64,000 bases of DNA from an uncultured beta proteobacterium. Lineage in GTDB: Bacteria > Pseudomonadota > Gammaproteobacteria > Burkholderiales > Burkholderiaceae_C. Under the pieces are notes generated by a model. The model saw only the letters and a list, made by a program, of their open reading frames with translations, made no database searches and was not told the DNA's origin. Positions 50,857 to 60,246 of this stretch are shown piece by piece. Location of the stretch: the NCBI GenBank assembly GCA_903960915.1, contig CAJCCO010000141.1:1-64000 (forward strand). Reading direction: 5' to 3'. The position numbers and the translations under genes are program-made. Position 1 is the stretch's first letter; each line of letters starts with the position of its first letter.

Positions 50857-52449
50857 ATGAACCACCTGACCCTCTCCCGTCGCAAGTCTCTGGCCCTGGC
50901 CCTGTTGGCCGCGCTGCCGCACATGAGTTCTCTCGCTGCCCCTGAGGCGCCCAAGCGCGGCGGCACGCTGGTGGTGGGTTCCACGCAGGTCATGCGCCAC
51001 GTCAACGGCGCGGTGCAGTCCGGTATTGCCACGGCGATGCCCAGCACACAAATTTTTGCCAGCCCGCTGCGCTTTGACGACAAGTGGAATGCCCAGCCCT
51101 ACCTGGCTGAAAAATGGTCGCTCGCGGCCGACGGCAAGTCTTTGACGCTGAACCTGCGCAAGGGCGCGGTGTTCCATGACGGCAAGCCCATCACCTCGGA
51201 AGACGTGGCGTTCTCCATCATGTCCATCAAGGCCAACCACCCCTTCACCACCATGTTTGGTCCGGTGGAAAAAGTGGAAACCCCAGATGCGCACACCGCC
51301 ATCATCCGCATGAGCACGCCGCACCCCGCCATCATTCTGGCCATGGCGCCAGCGCTGTGCCCCATCATTCCGAAGCACATTTACGGTGACGGCACCGACC
51401 TCAAAGTACACCCCCGCAACAGCACCGATGTGGTGGGCTCCGGGCCGTTTCGCATGACCGAGTTCAAGGCCGGCCAGCGCGTGGTGCTGGAACGCTTTGA
51501 CAAATTCTTCCTGGCGGGCAAGCCCTACCTGGACAAGATCATCATCAACGTCAACCCCGACTCCAACAACCTGCTGCTGGGTCTGGAGCGCGGTGAATAC
51601 CAAATGCTGCCGTACGGCACCAACTCTACCGAACTCAAGCGAGTGGCATCCAATCCAAAGCTGAACCTCACCAACAAGGGCTTTGAAGGCATTGGCTCCT
51701 TGAACTGGCTGGCCTTCAACACCGCCAAAAAACCACTCAACGATGTGAACGTGCGCAAAGCCATCGCCATGACCATCGACAAGAAATTCATCAGCAAAGC
51801 CCTGCACGGCGGCTTCTCGCAACCCGCTGACGGCCCCATTGTGGCCAGCAGCCCGTTTGCTATTCCTGACGTGATCACCTACCCGCTGGACCTGAAAAAA
51901 GCCGGCGAGCTGCTGGATGCCGCAGGCTACAAAGTGGGTGCCAATGGTGAGCGCATGAAGCTCACCATTGATTACATTCCCGGTGGCGACGAGCAGCACA
52001 AAAGCGTAGCCGAGTACCTGCGCGCCCAGCTCAAGAAAATTGGTGTGACATTGGAGGTGCGCGCCTCGGCAGACTTCCCCGCCTGGGCCAAACGTATCGC
52101 CACGCGTGACTTTGACATGACCATGGACACCGTCTTCAACTGGGGCGACCCCGTCATTGGCGTGCACCGCACCTACCTGTCCACCAACATTCGCCCGATC
52201 ATCTGGACCAACACCCAGTCCTACAACAACCCCAAGGTGGATGAGTTGCTCAACACCGCCGGCGGCCTGCTCGACCCCACCAAGCGCAAGGCCTACTACG
52301 CCACGTTCCAGAAAATCGTGACCGACGAGTTGCCCATCCACTTCATCAACAACACGCCGTACCACACCGCCACCACAAAAAATGTCATGAACGTGCCCAC
52401 CACCATCTGGGGCCCCGCATCGCCGTATGACGAGGTGTACTTTAAGTAA
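50857..52449 (+). CDS. Peptide/dipeptide-type ABC transporter substrate-binding protein
   Basis: The protein is a 530-residue SBP_bac_5 member. The N terminus has twin basic residues and a hydrophobic stretch (LSRRKSLALALLAALPHMSS), a possible Tat or Sec signal. Family features include GGTLVVGSTQVMRHVNGA, SLTLNLRKGAVFHDGKPITS and NDVNVRKAIAMTIDKKFISK. It leads a seven- to eight-gene plus-strand run of permeases, ATPases, amidohydrolase, GTPase and hydrolase. The amidohydrolase downstream suggests an amide or cyclic amide ligand, but the ligand is not read from sequence. Confidence 0.93.
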   Translation: MNHLTLSRRKSLALALLAALPHMSSLAAPEAPKRGGTLVVGSTQVMRHVNGAVQSGIATAMPSTQIFASPLRFDDKWNAQPYLAEKWSLAADGKSLTLNLRKGAVFHDGKPITSEDVAFSIMSIKANHPFTTMFGPVEKVETPDAHTAIIRMSTPHPAIILAMAPALCPIIPKHIYGDGTDLKVHPRNSTDVVGSGPFRMTEFKAGQRVVLERFDKFFLAGKPYLDKIIINVNPDSNNLLLGLERGEYQMLPYGTNSTELKRVASNPKLNLTNKGFEGIGSLNWLAFNTAKKPLNDVNVRKAIAMTIDKKFISKALHGGFSQPADGPIVASSPFAIPDVITYPLDLKKAGELLDAAGYKVGANGERMKLTIDYIPGGDEQHKSVAEYLRAQLKKIGVTLEVRASADFPAWAKRIATRDFDMTMDTVFNWGDPVIGVHRTYLSTNIRPIIWTNTQSYNNPKVDELLNTAGGLLDPTKRKAYYATFQKIVTDELPIHFINNTPYHTATTKNVMNVPTTIWGPASPYDEVYFK

Positions 52450-52470
52450 GTTGTCTACCGCCTGGCACGG

Positions 52471-53445
52471 ATGCAGACGCTGAAATTACTCGCCTCCCGA
52501 CTCGCCCAGGGCCTGGCCCTGGTGCTGGCCGTGGTGGTGCTTAACTTTGTGCTGGTGCATGCCGCGCCGGGTGATCCGGTCGAAACGATTGCCGGCGCCA
52601 GCGGCGGCATGGACGAAAAACTGCAGGCCGAGCTGCGCGCCAAGTACGGACTAGACCAACCTGTCCCCGTGCAACTGGGCATTTACCTGGGCAAAGTGGT
52701 GCGTGGCGATCTGGGCTACTCCTACTTCTTCAACCTGCCGGTGTCCGACCTGATTCTTGAGCGCGTGCCCGCCACGCTGCTGCTGGTGCTGACCTCGGTG
52801 CTGACGGCGTTTTTAATTGGTACAGCGCTGGGCGTTTTGTCCTCGCGCAAACCCAACGGTTGGCTGTCGCAACTCATCAATGTGATGTCCCTGGTGGGTT
52901 TTGCGGCGCCGGTGTTCTGGATGGGCATGCTGCTTATTATTTTGCTGGCGAGCATTTTTCCAGTCTTCCCGGTGTCGGGCATGCGCGGCATCGAGTCCAG
53001 CGGGCTGGGCTGGGCCGACGTGGTGGATGTGTTGCACCACCTGGTGTTGCCCTCACTCACGCTGGGCCTGGTGTACCTGGCGCAGTACAGCCGCCTGTCG
53101 CGCGCCGCCATGCTGGACGTGCTGGGCTCCGACTACATTCGCACCGCCCGTGCCAAAGGCCTGCCCGAGCGCTTGGTGCTTTACAAACATGCGCTGCGCA
53201 ACGCCGTGCTGCCCGTGGTCACCATTTTGGGTTTGCAGTTTGGCAATGTGCTGGCGGGCGCCATTGTGGTCGAAACCGTCTTCAACTGGCCCGGCCTGGG
53301 CCGGCTGGCGTTTGAGTCGGTGCTGCGGCGCGACTACCCCACCATTCTGGGCGTGCTGCTGTTCTCGTCGATCGTGGTGATTGTGATGAACCAGGTGACC
53401 GACCTGTGTTACCGCCTGATTGACCCGCGTATCAAAACCTCATGA
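52471..53445 (+). CDS. ABC transporter permease, DppB-like
   Basis: This 324-residue inner-membrane permease shows LKLLASRLAQGLALVLAVVV at the start, YGLDQPVPVQLGIYLGKVVR-type loops, GDLGYSYFFNLPVS and the docking motif near RAAMLDVLGSDYIRTARAKG. About six membrane helices are visible. It overlaps the next permease gene by four bases (ATGA), 21 bp after the binding-protein gene. Confidence 0.95.
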   Translation: MQTLKLLASRLAQGLALVLAVVVLNFVLVHAAPGDPVETIAGASGGMDEKLQAELRAKYGLDQPVPVQLGIYLGKVVRGDLGYSYFFNLPVSDLILERVPATLLLVLTSVLTAFLIGTALGVLSSRKPNGWLSQLINVMSLVGFAAPVFWMGMLLIILLASIFPVFPVSGMRGIESSGLGWADVVDVLHHLVLPSLTLGLVYLAQYSRLSRAAMLDVLGSDYIRTARAKGLPERLVLYKHALRNAVLPVVTILGLQFGNVLAGAIVVETVFNWPGLGRLAFESVLRRDYPTILGVLLFSSIVVIVMNQVTDLCYRLIDPRIKTS

Positions 53446-54302
53446 AAAAAACACTTCAGGTGGAAGGCCCTTGGCGCGAGGCGCTGCGCATGTTTGCGCG
53501 CAATCCCTCGGCCATTGCGGGCATGCTGATGCTGGGCCTGGTGCTGCTGGTGAGCCTGGGCGGCCCCTGGCTCATGGGTGCTGACCCGTTTGAAATTCGC
53601 GCCGCCCCCATGACACCACCGTTCTCTGAAGACGCTTTGCTGGGCACCGATTATTTGGGCCGCGACGTGCTCACCACGCTGATCTACGGCGGGCGCGCCA
53701 CGCTCTTGGTAGGCGCCGTGGCGGCCTTGTTGTCGGTCTCCATTGGCATCACGCTCGGTGCCATGGCCGGCTACTACGGCGGCCGGGTCGACGCCGTGCT
53801 GATGCGCGTCACCGAGTTCTTTCAGGTGCTGCCAGCGCTGTTGTTTGCCATGGTGGTGGTGACGCTGTTCTCGCCCACGCTATTAACCATCACGCTGGCC
53901 ATTGGCGTGGTGAGCTGGACCGGCACCGCCCGGCTGACCCGCGCCGAGTTCTTGAAATACCGCAACCTCGAATTTGTGCGCGCCGAGCGTGCCATTGGCG
54001 CCAGCCACGCACGCATCATCTGGCAGGTGATCTTGCCCAACGCCCTGCCGCCACTGATTGTGTCGGCCACGCTGGCCATTGGCGCAGCTATTTTGTTTGA
54101 AGCCGGCCTGGCCTTTTTGGGGCTGGGCGACCCCAACCAAATGAGCTGGGGCCTGATGATTGGCTCCAGCCGCCAATACGTGCTGACCTGCTGGTGGGCC
54201 GTGGCCTTCCCAGGTGCGGCCATCTTTGTTACCGTGCTGGCGGTCAGCCTGATTGGCGACGGCCTGAACGATGCCCTCAACCCCAAACTCCGGGAGCGCT
54301 GA
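53442..54302 (+). CDS. ABC transporter permease, DppC-like
   Basis: This 286-residue DppC-type permease begins with a short cytoplasmic segment (EALRMFARNPSAIAGMLML) and the loop LGTDYLGRDVLTTLIYGGRA, followed by about five further helices. The docking motif is in RAEFLKYRNLEFVRAERAIG. It shares stop and start (TGATG) with the following ATPase gene, so the membrane and ATPase parts are translated together. Confidence 0.95.
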   Translation: MKKTLQVEGPWREALRMFARNPSAIAGMLMLGLVLLVSLGGPWLMGADPFEIRAAPMTPPFSEDALLGTDYLGRDVLTTLIYGGRATLLVGAVAALLSVSIGITLGAMAGYYGGRVDAVLMRVTEFFQVLPALLFAMVVVTLFSPTLLTITLAIGVVSWTGTARLTRAEFLKYRNLEFVRAERAIGASHARIIWQVILPNALPPLIVSATLAIGAAILFEAGLAFLGLGDPNQMSWGLMIGSSRQYVLTCWWAVAFPGAAIFVTVLAVSLIGDGLNDALNPKLRER

Positions 54303-55339
54303 TGTCTGACCCAGCCAGCACCGCCCTGCTGCAAGTGCACGATTTGCGGGTGGAATTCAACACCCGGCGCGGTAAAGCGATGGTGCTCAATGGCGTCGAC
54401 CTGAGCATTCACAGCGGCGAAACCCTGTGCGTGGTGGGCGAGTCTGGTTGCGGCAAAAGCATGACCGCGCTGGCCTTGCTGCGGCTCATTCCCAGTCCGC
54501 CGGGGCGCATCAGCGGCGGCCAGGTGCTGTTTCAGGGCGAAGACCTGGTGCAGGCCAGCGACGAGCGCATGCGCGAGGTGCGCGGCAACCGCATCTCCAT
54601 GATTTTTCAGGAACCCATGACCTCGCTCAACCCGGTGTTCACCGTGGGCGACCAGATTGGTGAATCGCTCAAGCTGCACGCCGGACTGAACGTGGCCGGC
54701 GCGCGCACGCAAGCCATTGAGATGCTCAAGCAAGTGGGCATTCCAGCGCCCGAGAAGCGCGTGGACGAGTACCCGCACCAACTCTCCGGCGGCATGCGCC
54801 AGCGCGTCATGATTGCCATGGCGCTGGCCTGCCGCCCAGATATTTTGATTGCCGACGAACCCACCACCGCGCTCGACGTGACGGTGCAGGCGCAAATTTT
54901 TGACCTGCTGCGCGACCTGCAGCGCGAGAAGGGCACGGCCATTTTGCTCATCACGCACGACATGGGCGCGGTCGCTGAAATGGCCGACCGCGTGATGGTG
55001 ATGTACGCCGGTCGCGTGGTGGAAGCCGGCCTGACCGCGCAAGTGCTCGGCCAACCCGGCCACCCCTACACCCAAGGCTTGATCAACTGCTTGCCCGAGC
55101 TGGGCAGCAGCCAGCAAAGCGAGCGCGCCGACCTGGCCGAGATTGCCGGTATGGTGCCGTCGATCTGGGAGCTGGGTACCGGTTGCGCTTTTCGAGAGCG
55201 CTGCCCGCAGGCACTGCCTATTTGCGCCCAAGAGGTGCCCCCCATGTTTGAGCTGCCCGACAGCACGCCCATCGCCTTGCACCGCAGCGCCTGCTGGTTG
55301 CAGCAAGACCGCAGCGCCGCACCGGGCCAACCCGCATGA
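54302..55339 (+). CDS. ABC transporter ATP-binding protein, DppD-like
   Basis: This 345-residue ATPase has Walker A GESGCGKSMTALALLRL, signature LSGGMRQRVMIAMAL and Walker B ILIADEPTTALDV. A C-terminal oligopeptide-transporter extension has clustered cysteines (CAFRERCPQALPIC). The start ATG at 54302 overlaps the permease stop. With the next gene it forms the heterodimeric motor. The extended frame upstream of this ATG lies inside the permease gene and was not used. Confidence 0.95.
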   Translation: MSDPASTALLQVHDLRVEFNTRRGKAMVLNGVDLSIHSGETLCVVGESGCGKSMTALALLRLIPSPPGRISGGQVLFQGEDLVQASDERMREVRGNRISMIFQEPMTSLNPVFTVGDQIGESLKLHAGLNVAGARTQAIEMLKQVGIPAPEKRVDEYPHQLSGGMRQRVMIAMALACRPDILIADEPTTALDVTVQAQIFDLLRDLQREKGTAILLITHDMGAVAEMADRVMVMYAGRVVEAGLTAQVLGQPGHPYTQGLINCLPELGSSQQSERADLAEIAGMVPSIWELGTGCAFRERCPQALPICAQEVPPMFELPDSTPIALHRSACWLQQDRSAAPGQPA

Positions 55340-56427
55340 GCCGCCCCATGACACCCCGCGACACGCCTGCGACCCCTGCCACGCCGGCAACACCTGCGAC
55401 ACCTACAGCAGCACCCTTGTTGCAGGTGCAAGACCTGAACGTGCACTTCCCCCGCCCCAAAGCGGGCTGGTTCAAGCCGGCCGAGGTGGTGCGCGCTGTG
55501 GACGGCGTGAGCTTCTCCATTCAGCGCGGCACCACGCTGGCGCTGGTGGGCGAGTCCGGCTCGGGCAAAACCACCACGGCACTGGCGGTGATGCGCCTGG
55601 CGCCCATCACCGCCGGCCAGGTGAAACTCGGCGATGCACAGCTGGACACGCTGCAAGGCGAAGCGTTGCGCCTGGCGCGCCGGCGCTTTCAAATTATTTT
55701 TCAAGACCCGTTCTCTTCGCTCAACCCGCGTGAGCGCGCCGGCGCGGCCGTGCGTGCGCCGCTGGACCTGATGCAGGTGGGCACGCCCGAGACGCGCGAG
55801 GCCCGCGTGGCCGAACTGTTTGCCCAAGTGGGCCTGCGCCCCGAACAGCAGCAACTCTTTCCGCACCAGTTTTCAGGCGGCCAGCGCCAGCGCATCAACA
55901 TTGCGCGCGCCCTGGCCACCAACCCGGAGCTGGTGGTGTGCGACGAGCCGGTCTCGGCGCTGGACATTGCCATTCGCGCTCAAATACTGAACCTGCTGGT
56001 GCGGCTGCAAAAAGAGCTGGGGCTGACCTACCTGTTCATCTCGCACGACATGGCTGTGGTGGAACACATTTGCGACGAAATTGCGGTGATGTACCTCGGC
56101 CAAATTGTGGAGCGGGCACCGCGCCAGGCGTTTTTTGCCAACCCCTTGCACCCCTACAGCGTGGCGCTGATGTCGGCGGTGCCCACGGTGCAGGGCGGAC
56201 GCAGCCGCGCAGCCCAGCGCATCAAACTCAGCGGCGACCCACCCAGCCCGATCAACCCGCCCCCCGGCTGCCGTTTTGCCGGGCGCTGCCCGGTGGCCGA
56301 GCCGGCGTGCAGCACCGAGCTGCCGCCGCTGCGTGAATTGGCGCCCCAGCACTGGGTGCGCTGCCGCCGTGTCGACCTGGTGAACCACCTGCCTGTGGCG
56401 CCGTTGAAACTGCCCCAAGTGTCATAA
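55336..56427 (+). CDS. ABC transporter ATP-binding protein, DppF-like
   Basis: This 363-residue partner ATPase has Walker A GESGSGKTTTALAVMRL, signature FSGGQRQRINIARAL and Walker B LVVCDEPVSALDI. The C-terminal extension holds CRFAGRCPVAEPAC. A tandem Ala-Thr-Pro run (residues 9-20) encoded by near-repeats of a nine-base unit precedes the ABC domain. It starts in an ATGA overlap with the DppD-like gene and is followed by the amidohydrolase after 59 bases. Confidence 0.95.
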   Translation: MSRPMTPRDTPATPATPATPATPTAAPLLQVQDLNVHFPRPKAGWFKPAEVVRAVDGVSFSIQRGTTLALVGESGSGKTTTALAVMRLAPITAGQVKLGDAQLDTLQGEALRLARRRFQIIFQDPFSSLNPRERAGAAVRAPLDLMQVGTPETREARVAELFAQVGLRPEQQQLFPHQFSGGQRQRINIARALATNPELVVCDEPVSALDIAIRAQILNLLVRLQKELGLTYLFISHDMAVVEHICDEIAVMYLGQIVERAPRQAFFANPLHPYSVALMSAVPTVQGGRSRAAQRIKLSGDPPSPINPPPGCRFAGRCPVAEPACSTELPPLRELAPQHWVRCRRVDLVNHLPVAPLKLPQVS

Positions 56428-56486
56428 CTGCAATAGCTCCACACGTGTGATTTTTACGTTGTCTTTTTAGCCTTCTTTTTTTTGGA

Positions 56487-58190
56487 ATGTCTGCTGCCAT
56501 GACCACCACCACTGCCTCTGCATCTGTCACCACCATTTACGCCGCCCGCAAGGTCATCACCATGAACCCCATGCAGCCCGAGGCCAGCCATGTGGCCGTG
56601 CGTGACGGCCGCATACTGGGCGTGGGCACGCTGGCCGACCTCTCCAGCTGGGGGGCGTACACCCTGGACGAACAGTTCAAAGACAAGGTGCTGATGCCCG
56701 GCCTGATTGAAGGCCACTGCCACTTGAAAGAAGGCAGCATGTGGGACATGCCTTACCTCGGCTGGTTTGACCGGCGCGACCCGCAGGGCAAGGTCTGGCC
56801 CGGTCTGCGCTCGATGGACGCCGTGGTGGCGCGCCTGCACGAGGTGGACGCGCAACTGCAAGCGCAAGGCAAACCGGTTAGCGAGCCGCTGCTGGCCTGG
56901 GGCTTCGACCCAATTTATTTTGGCGGCGAGCGCATGACCGTTCAGCACATGGACCGCGCCAGCGCCACCCGCCCCATCGTGGTGGCGCATGCCAACGGCC
57001 ACCTGATGAACGTCAACAGCGCCATGCTGCGCTTAGCCGAAGTCAACGCCGAGACCGATGTGGAAGGCGTGGTGAAGTTCAGCGATGGCGCCCTGGCCGG
57101 CGAACCCACCGGCGAGCTGCAAGAGCCTGCCGCCATGTACTTAGTGGTGCGCAAAATTGGCAACGCCGGTTTGCTCGGCCCCCTGACGGCCAGCGGCGTC
57201 AAATCGTTTGCGGCACTGGCCTGCATGCAGGGCGTCACCACCGCTACCGACCTGGCCAACAAGCTCACCGCGCATGACTGCGAGGTGCTGGAAACCGTGC
57301 TGGCCGATGACACCACCTCGGTGCGCCTGCTGCCCGCGTTTCAGGCCTTCCACGGCACACACGGCGCTGCCCTGGGCGCCGAGTACGTCAAAGGCCTGCT
57401 CCCGCGCAACACCGACCGGCTGCGTTACGGCCTGGTGAAGATGATGCTGGACGGCTCCATTCAGGGCTTCTCGGCGCGCATGCGCTGGCCCGGCCACTTC
57501 AACGGCGCACCCAACGGCATCTGGGTCACCGCCCCGTCGCAGTACGAGGCCGACTTTGAGCAGTACCACCGTGCCGGCCTGCAAATTCACACCCACACCA
57601 ATGGCGACGAAGCCAGCGAGACCGCCATCAACGCGGTCGAGCGCATTCTGGCGCGCGCGCCACGGGCCGACCACCGCCACACCTTGCAGCACGCGCAAAT
57701 GATTGACGCGCCGCTGTTTCGCCGCATGGCACAGCTCGGCCTGTGCGTCAACCTGTTTGCCAACCACCTCTGGTACTGGGGCGACCAGCACTATGAGATG
57801 ACCATGGGCCCCGACCGCGCCAACCGCCTGGACGCCTGCGCCAGCGCGCTGGCTGCGGGTGTGCCAATGGCCATTCACTCCGACGCACCGGTGACGCCGC
57901 TGGGGCCGCTGTTTACCGCCTGGTGCGCTGTCAACCGCGTCACGCCCAAGGGCCGCGTGCTGGGCCAGACCGAGGCGCTGACCGTGCCGCAAGCCCTGCG
58001 CGCCATCACCCTGGGCGCCGCCTGGACCTTGAAGCTCGACCACGAAGTCGGCAGCATCGAGTGCGGCAAGCGTGCCGATTTTTGTGTGCTTGAAGACGAC
58101 CCGCTCACGGTTGATTCCAAAGCGCTCAAAGATGTGCGCGTGTGGGGCACCGTGCTGTCGGGCCGGGTGTTCAAGGCCGCGCACAGCTAA
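56487..58190 (+). CDS. Amidohydrolase family 3 (YtcJ-like) metal-dependent hydrolase
   Basis: This 567-residue amidohydrolase-superfamily protein has the N-terminal metal box GLIEGHCHLKEG (HxH), a mid-region HANGHLMNVN, QIHTHTNGDEASETA, HTLQHAQMID and the late catalytic-type HSDAPVTPLG. The fold is a metal-bound TIM barrel with small beta domains at the ends (KVITMNPMQPEASHVAVRDG; KRADFCVLEDDPL). Known members hydrolyse amides or cyclic amides; substrate unknown here. It follows the ABC operon closely and presumably acts on the imported compound. Metal loading may rely on the next gene. Confidence 0.9.
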   Translation: MSAAMTTTTASASVTTIYAARKVITMNPMQPEASHVAVRDGRILGVGTLADLSSWGAYTLDEQFKDKVLMPGLIEGHCHLKEGSMWDMPYLGWFDRRDPQGKVWPGLRSMDAVVARLHEVDAQLQAQGKPVSEPLLAWGFDPIYFGGERMTVQHMDRASATRPIVVAHANGHLMNVNSAMLRLAEVNAETDVEGVVKFSDGALAGEPTGELQEPAAMYLVVRKIGNAGLLGPLTASGVKSFAALACMQGVTTATDLANKLTAHDCEVLETVLADDTTSVRLLPAFQAFHGTHGAALGAEYVKGLLPRNTDRLRYGLVKMMLDGSIQGFSARMRWPGHFNGAPNGIWVTAPSQYEADFEQYHRAGLQIHTHTNGDEASETAINAVERILARAPRADHRHTLQHAQMIDAPLFRRMAQLGLCVNLFANHLWYWGDQHYEMTMGPDRANRLDACASALAAGVPMAIHSDAPVTPLGPLFTAWCAVNRVTPKGRVLGQTEALTVPQALRAITLGAAWTLKLDHEVGSIECGKRADFCVLEDDPLTVDSKALKDVRVWGTVLSGRVFKAAHS

Positions 58191-58199
58191 CTACCCGCC

Positions 58200-59198
58200 G
58201 TGCAAAAGCGCCTTCCCCTGACCGTGATTGGCGGTTTTCTTGGCGCGGGCAAAACCACGCTGCTCAACCACTGGTTGCGCCACGCCAACGGGCAACGGCT
58301 GGCCGTGTTGGTGAACGACTTTGGCGCCCTCAACATTGACGCCAGTTTGATTGAAAGCACCGCCGGCAACACCATCGCCCTGAGCAACGGCTGCGTGTGC
58401 TGCCAGATTGGCGACGACCTCTCCATGGCCCTGATCGAGGTGCTCAAAAACGCCGACGCTCTGGACGCCGTGGTGGTGGAGGCCAGCGGCGTGTCCGACC
58501 CCGGGCGTATTGCGCAACTGGGCAAAGCCGAGCCGCAGCTCTACCTGGACGGCGTGGTGGTGCTGGTCAACGCCGACACCGCCGCCGCGCAGTCGCAAGA
58601 CCCGCTGTTGGCCGACACGCTGGCGCGCCAGCTCACCAGTGCCGGCCTGGTGGTTATCAACCACTGCGACCTGGCCACGCCAGAACAACTCACACAGGTA
58701 CGTGCCTGGGTGCACCGCGTGGCGCCAGAGGCCCCGGTGTTTGAAACCCACCAGGGCGAAGTGCCACTGGCGCTGCTCAGCGGCCTGGCGCTTAACGCGG
58801 CGCACCAGGTTCAACAGGAACAACACGATCACAGTCAGTGCACGCACGAGCATGACCATCACCATGCGCATGATCACGCCCACGACCACACGCACGACAA
58901 CCCGGCGCATGGCGAGCAGTTTGAAACCTGGTCGTGCCAACCTGACAAGGTGTTCTCGGTGCTGGCCCTGCAGACTTGGCTGAAGCAGCCGCAGCCTGGG
59001 CTGTTGCGCCTCAAAGGCTTTGTGCGTGCGCAAAACAAACACGGCGAAACGGCCTGGTATGAAATCCAGTGGGCTGGGCGCACGGGCTCATGGCACGCCA
59101 CCACCGCGCCAGCCAGCGGTGCCGCTGTGGTGGCCATTGGCTTGCGCGGGCAACTGCCGCGCGCGCCCCTGGCGGCATTTTTTGAAGGCACCCCATGA
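58200..59198 (+). CDS. CobW/COG0523-family GTPase (metallochaperone candidate)
   Basis: The 332-residue protein has the P-loop GGFLGAGKTTLLNHWLRH (residues 11-28), the COG0523 CxCC motif GCVCCQIG (cysteines 65, 67, 68), the NHCD guanine motif (VVINHCDLA) and a His-rich segment at about 205-240 (THEHDHHHAHDHAHDHTHD). The CobW C-terminal domain follows. The start is a GTG. Family members deliver zinc, cobalt or other metals using GTP. Sitting 9 bp after a metal-dependent amidohydrolase, it may serve that enzyme. CobW itself is tied to cobalamin, but no corrinoid genes adjoin this one. Confidence 0.9.
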   Translation: MQKRLPLTVIGGFLGAGKTTLLNHWLRHANGQRLAVLVNDFGALNIDASLIESTAGNTIALSNGCVCCQIGDDLSMALIEVLKNADALDAVVVEASGVSDPGRIAQLGKAEPQLYLDGVVVLVNADTAAAQSQDPLLADTLARQLTSAGLVVINHCDLATPEQLTQVRAWVHRVAPEAPVFETHQGEVPLALLSGLALNAAHQVQQEQHDHSQCTHEHDHHHAHDHAHDHTHDNPAHGEQFETWSCQPDKVFSVLALQTWLKQPQPGLLRLKGFVRAQNKHGETAWYEIQWAGRTGSWHATTAPASGAAVVAIGLRGQLPRAPLAAFFEGTP

Positions 59199-60064
59199 CA
59201 ACCCCACCGCCCATTGGGTTTCAACACTTGAGCCGCGCCGAGCTAGACCACCAACTCTCGCCCAGCCGCAGCGCCAAAGACTTTATGGGCGTGTTGCAGC
59301 GCCATGAACTGGAAACCAGCACACTCGCGCACGACCCCACGCTGCGGCGACTGCCCGACCTGGTGTATGGCCACGGCGTTGGCCCACTTCCCCCCCAAAC
59401 GCTAGACCTCACCTTGCCCGCGCGCGCGCCAGGCGGCTTGCTGCCCTGCCTGCTGTTTGTGCACGGCGGCTTTTGGCAACAAGGCAGCAAGGCCGGCTCC
59501 GGTTTTGCCGTGCGCGCCCTTGCGCAAGCGGGCTGGGCGCACGCCGCCGTGGGCTACACGCTGGCACCGCAGGCAAGCCTGCGCGACATCGTGGCCGAGA
59601 TCGGCCAAGCGCTGCTGTACTTGCAGCGCGAAGGCCCGCGCTTAGGGCTTGACCCCACGCGCCTGGTCATCGCCGGCCACTCCGCCGGCGCCCACCTGTG
59701 CGCCGCCGTGCTGGCCGGCATGGCCGGCGCCCAAGCGGCACAAGCAGCGCAAGCCGTTGCCGGCGCCGTGCTCATCAGCGGCGTCTACGACCTGGCCCCC
59801 GTGGCCGCCTCGTACGTGAACGACGTGGTGCACATCAGCCCCGAAGAAGTACGCACCCTCTCGCCCCTCTTTGCCCTGCCGGCGCGTGATGTGCCGGTGC
59901 ATATTTTGATAGGCCAAGACGAGCCCGAGGCCTTTCAAGTCCAGTCGCAAGCCCTGCGCCAAGCCTGGGCGCCCCACCTGACCCACCTGAAGTTTTCATC
60001 CCTACCGGGGCGCGATCATTTTGATGTGCTCGATGCGCTGGGTGAGCTTGCCCCTTTGGTTTGA
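59195..60064 (+). CDS. Alpha/beta hydrolase (kynurenine formamidase-like)
   Basis: This 289-residue serine hydrolase has an oxyanion-hole motif LFVHGGFWQQGSKAG, a nucleophile elbow VIAGHSAGAHL (Ser near 163), and a late GQDEPEAFQVQS and GRDHFDVLDAL that supply the probable Asp and His. The HGG(F/Y)W type motif and size fit arylformamidase/HSL-like esterases. It overlaps the GTPase gene by four bases, so it belongs to the same transcript as the transporter and amidohydrolase, and may hydrolyse an amide or ester product. Confidence 0.87.
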   Translation: MTTPPPIGFQHLSRAELDHQLSPSRSAKDFMGVLQRHELETSTLAHDPTLRRLPDLVYGHGVGPLPPQTLDLTLPARAPGGLLPCLLFVHGGFWQQGSKAGSGFAVRALAQAGWAHAAVGYTLAPQASLRDIVAEIGQALLYLQREGPRLGLDPTRLVIAGHSAGAHLCAAVLAGMAGAQAAQAAQAVAGAVLISGVYDLAPVAASYVNDVVHISPEEVRTLSPLFALPARDVPVHILIGQDEPEAFQVQSQALRQAWAPHLTHLKFSSLPGRDHFDVLDALGELAPLV

Positions 60065-60246
60065 GTTGACGGCGCTTGCCAACCAAGTCATGGATGGCCG
60101 CGTTTCACTCGCCATGACGGGTGGCAGGTTGCCGGCGCTTTAGCCACTACCCGGTCATCGCGAGGCTGAAAGCCGTGGCGATCTAGGCTGGTGATAATGC
60201 CCTCCAAGCCCTCAAACCCAACACAGGCGTGCGGCCAACACCCACC

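Noticed and set aside
55340-55410. Minisatellite in the DppF-like gene
   Set aside because: The near-repeats encode a short Ala-Thr-Pro linker before the ABC domain; ordinary low complexity.
58800-58905. Possible repeat array in the CobW-type gene
   Set aside because: The CAC/CAT-rich repetition encodes the expected His-rich metal loop of COG0523 proteins.
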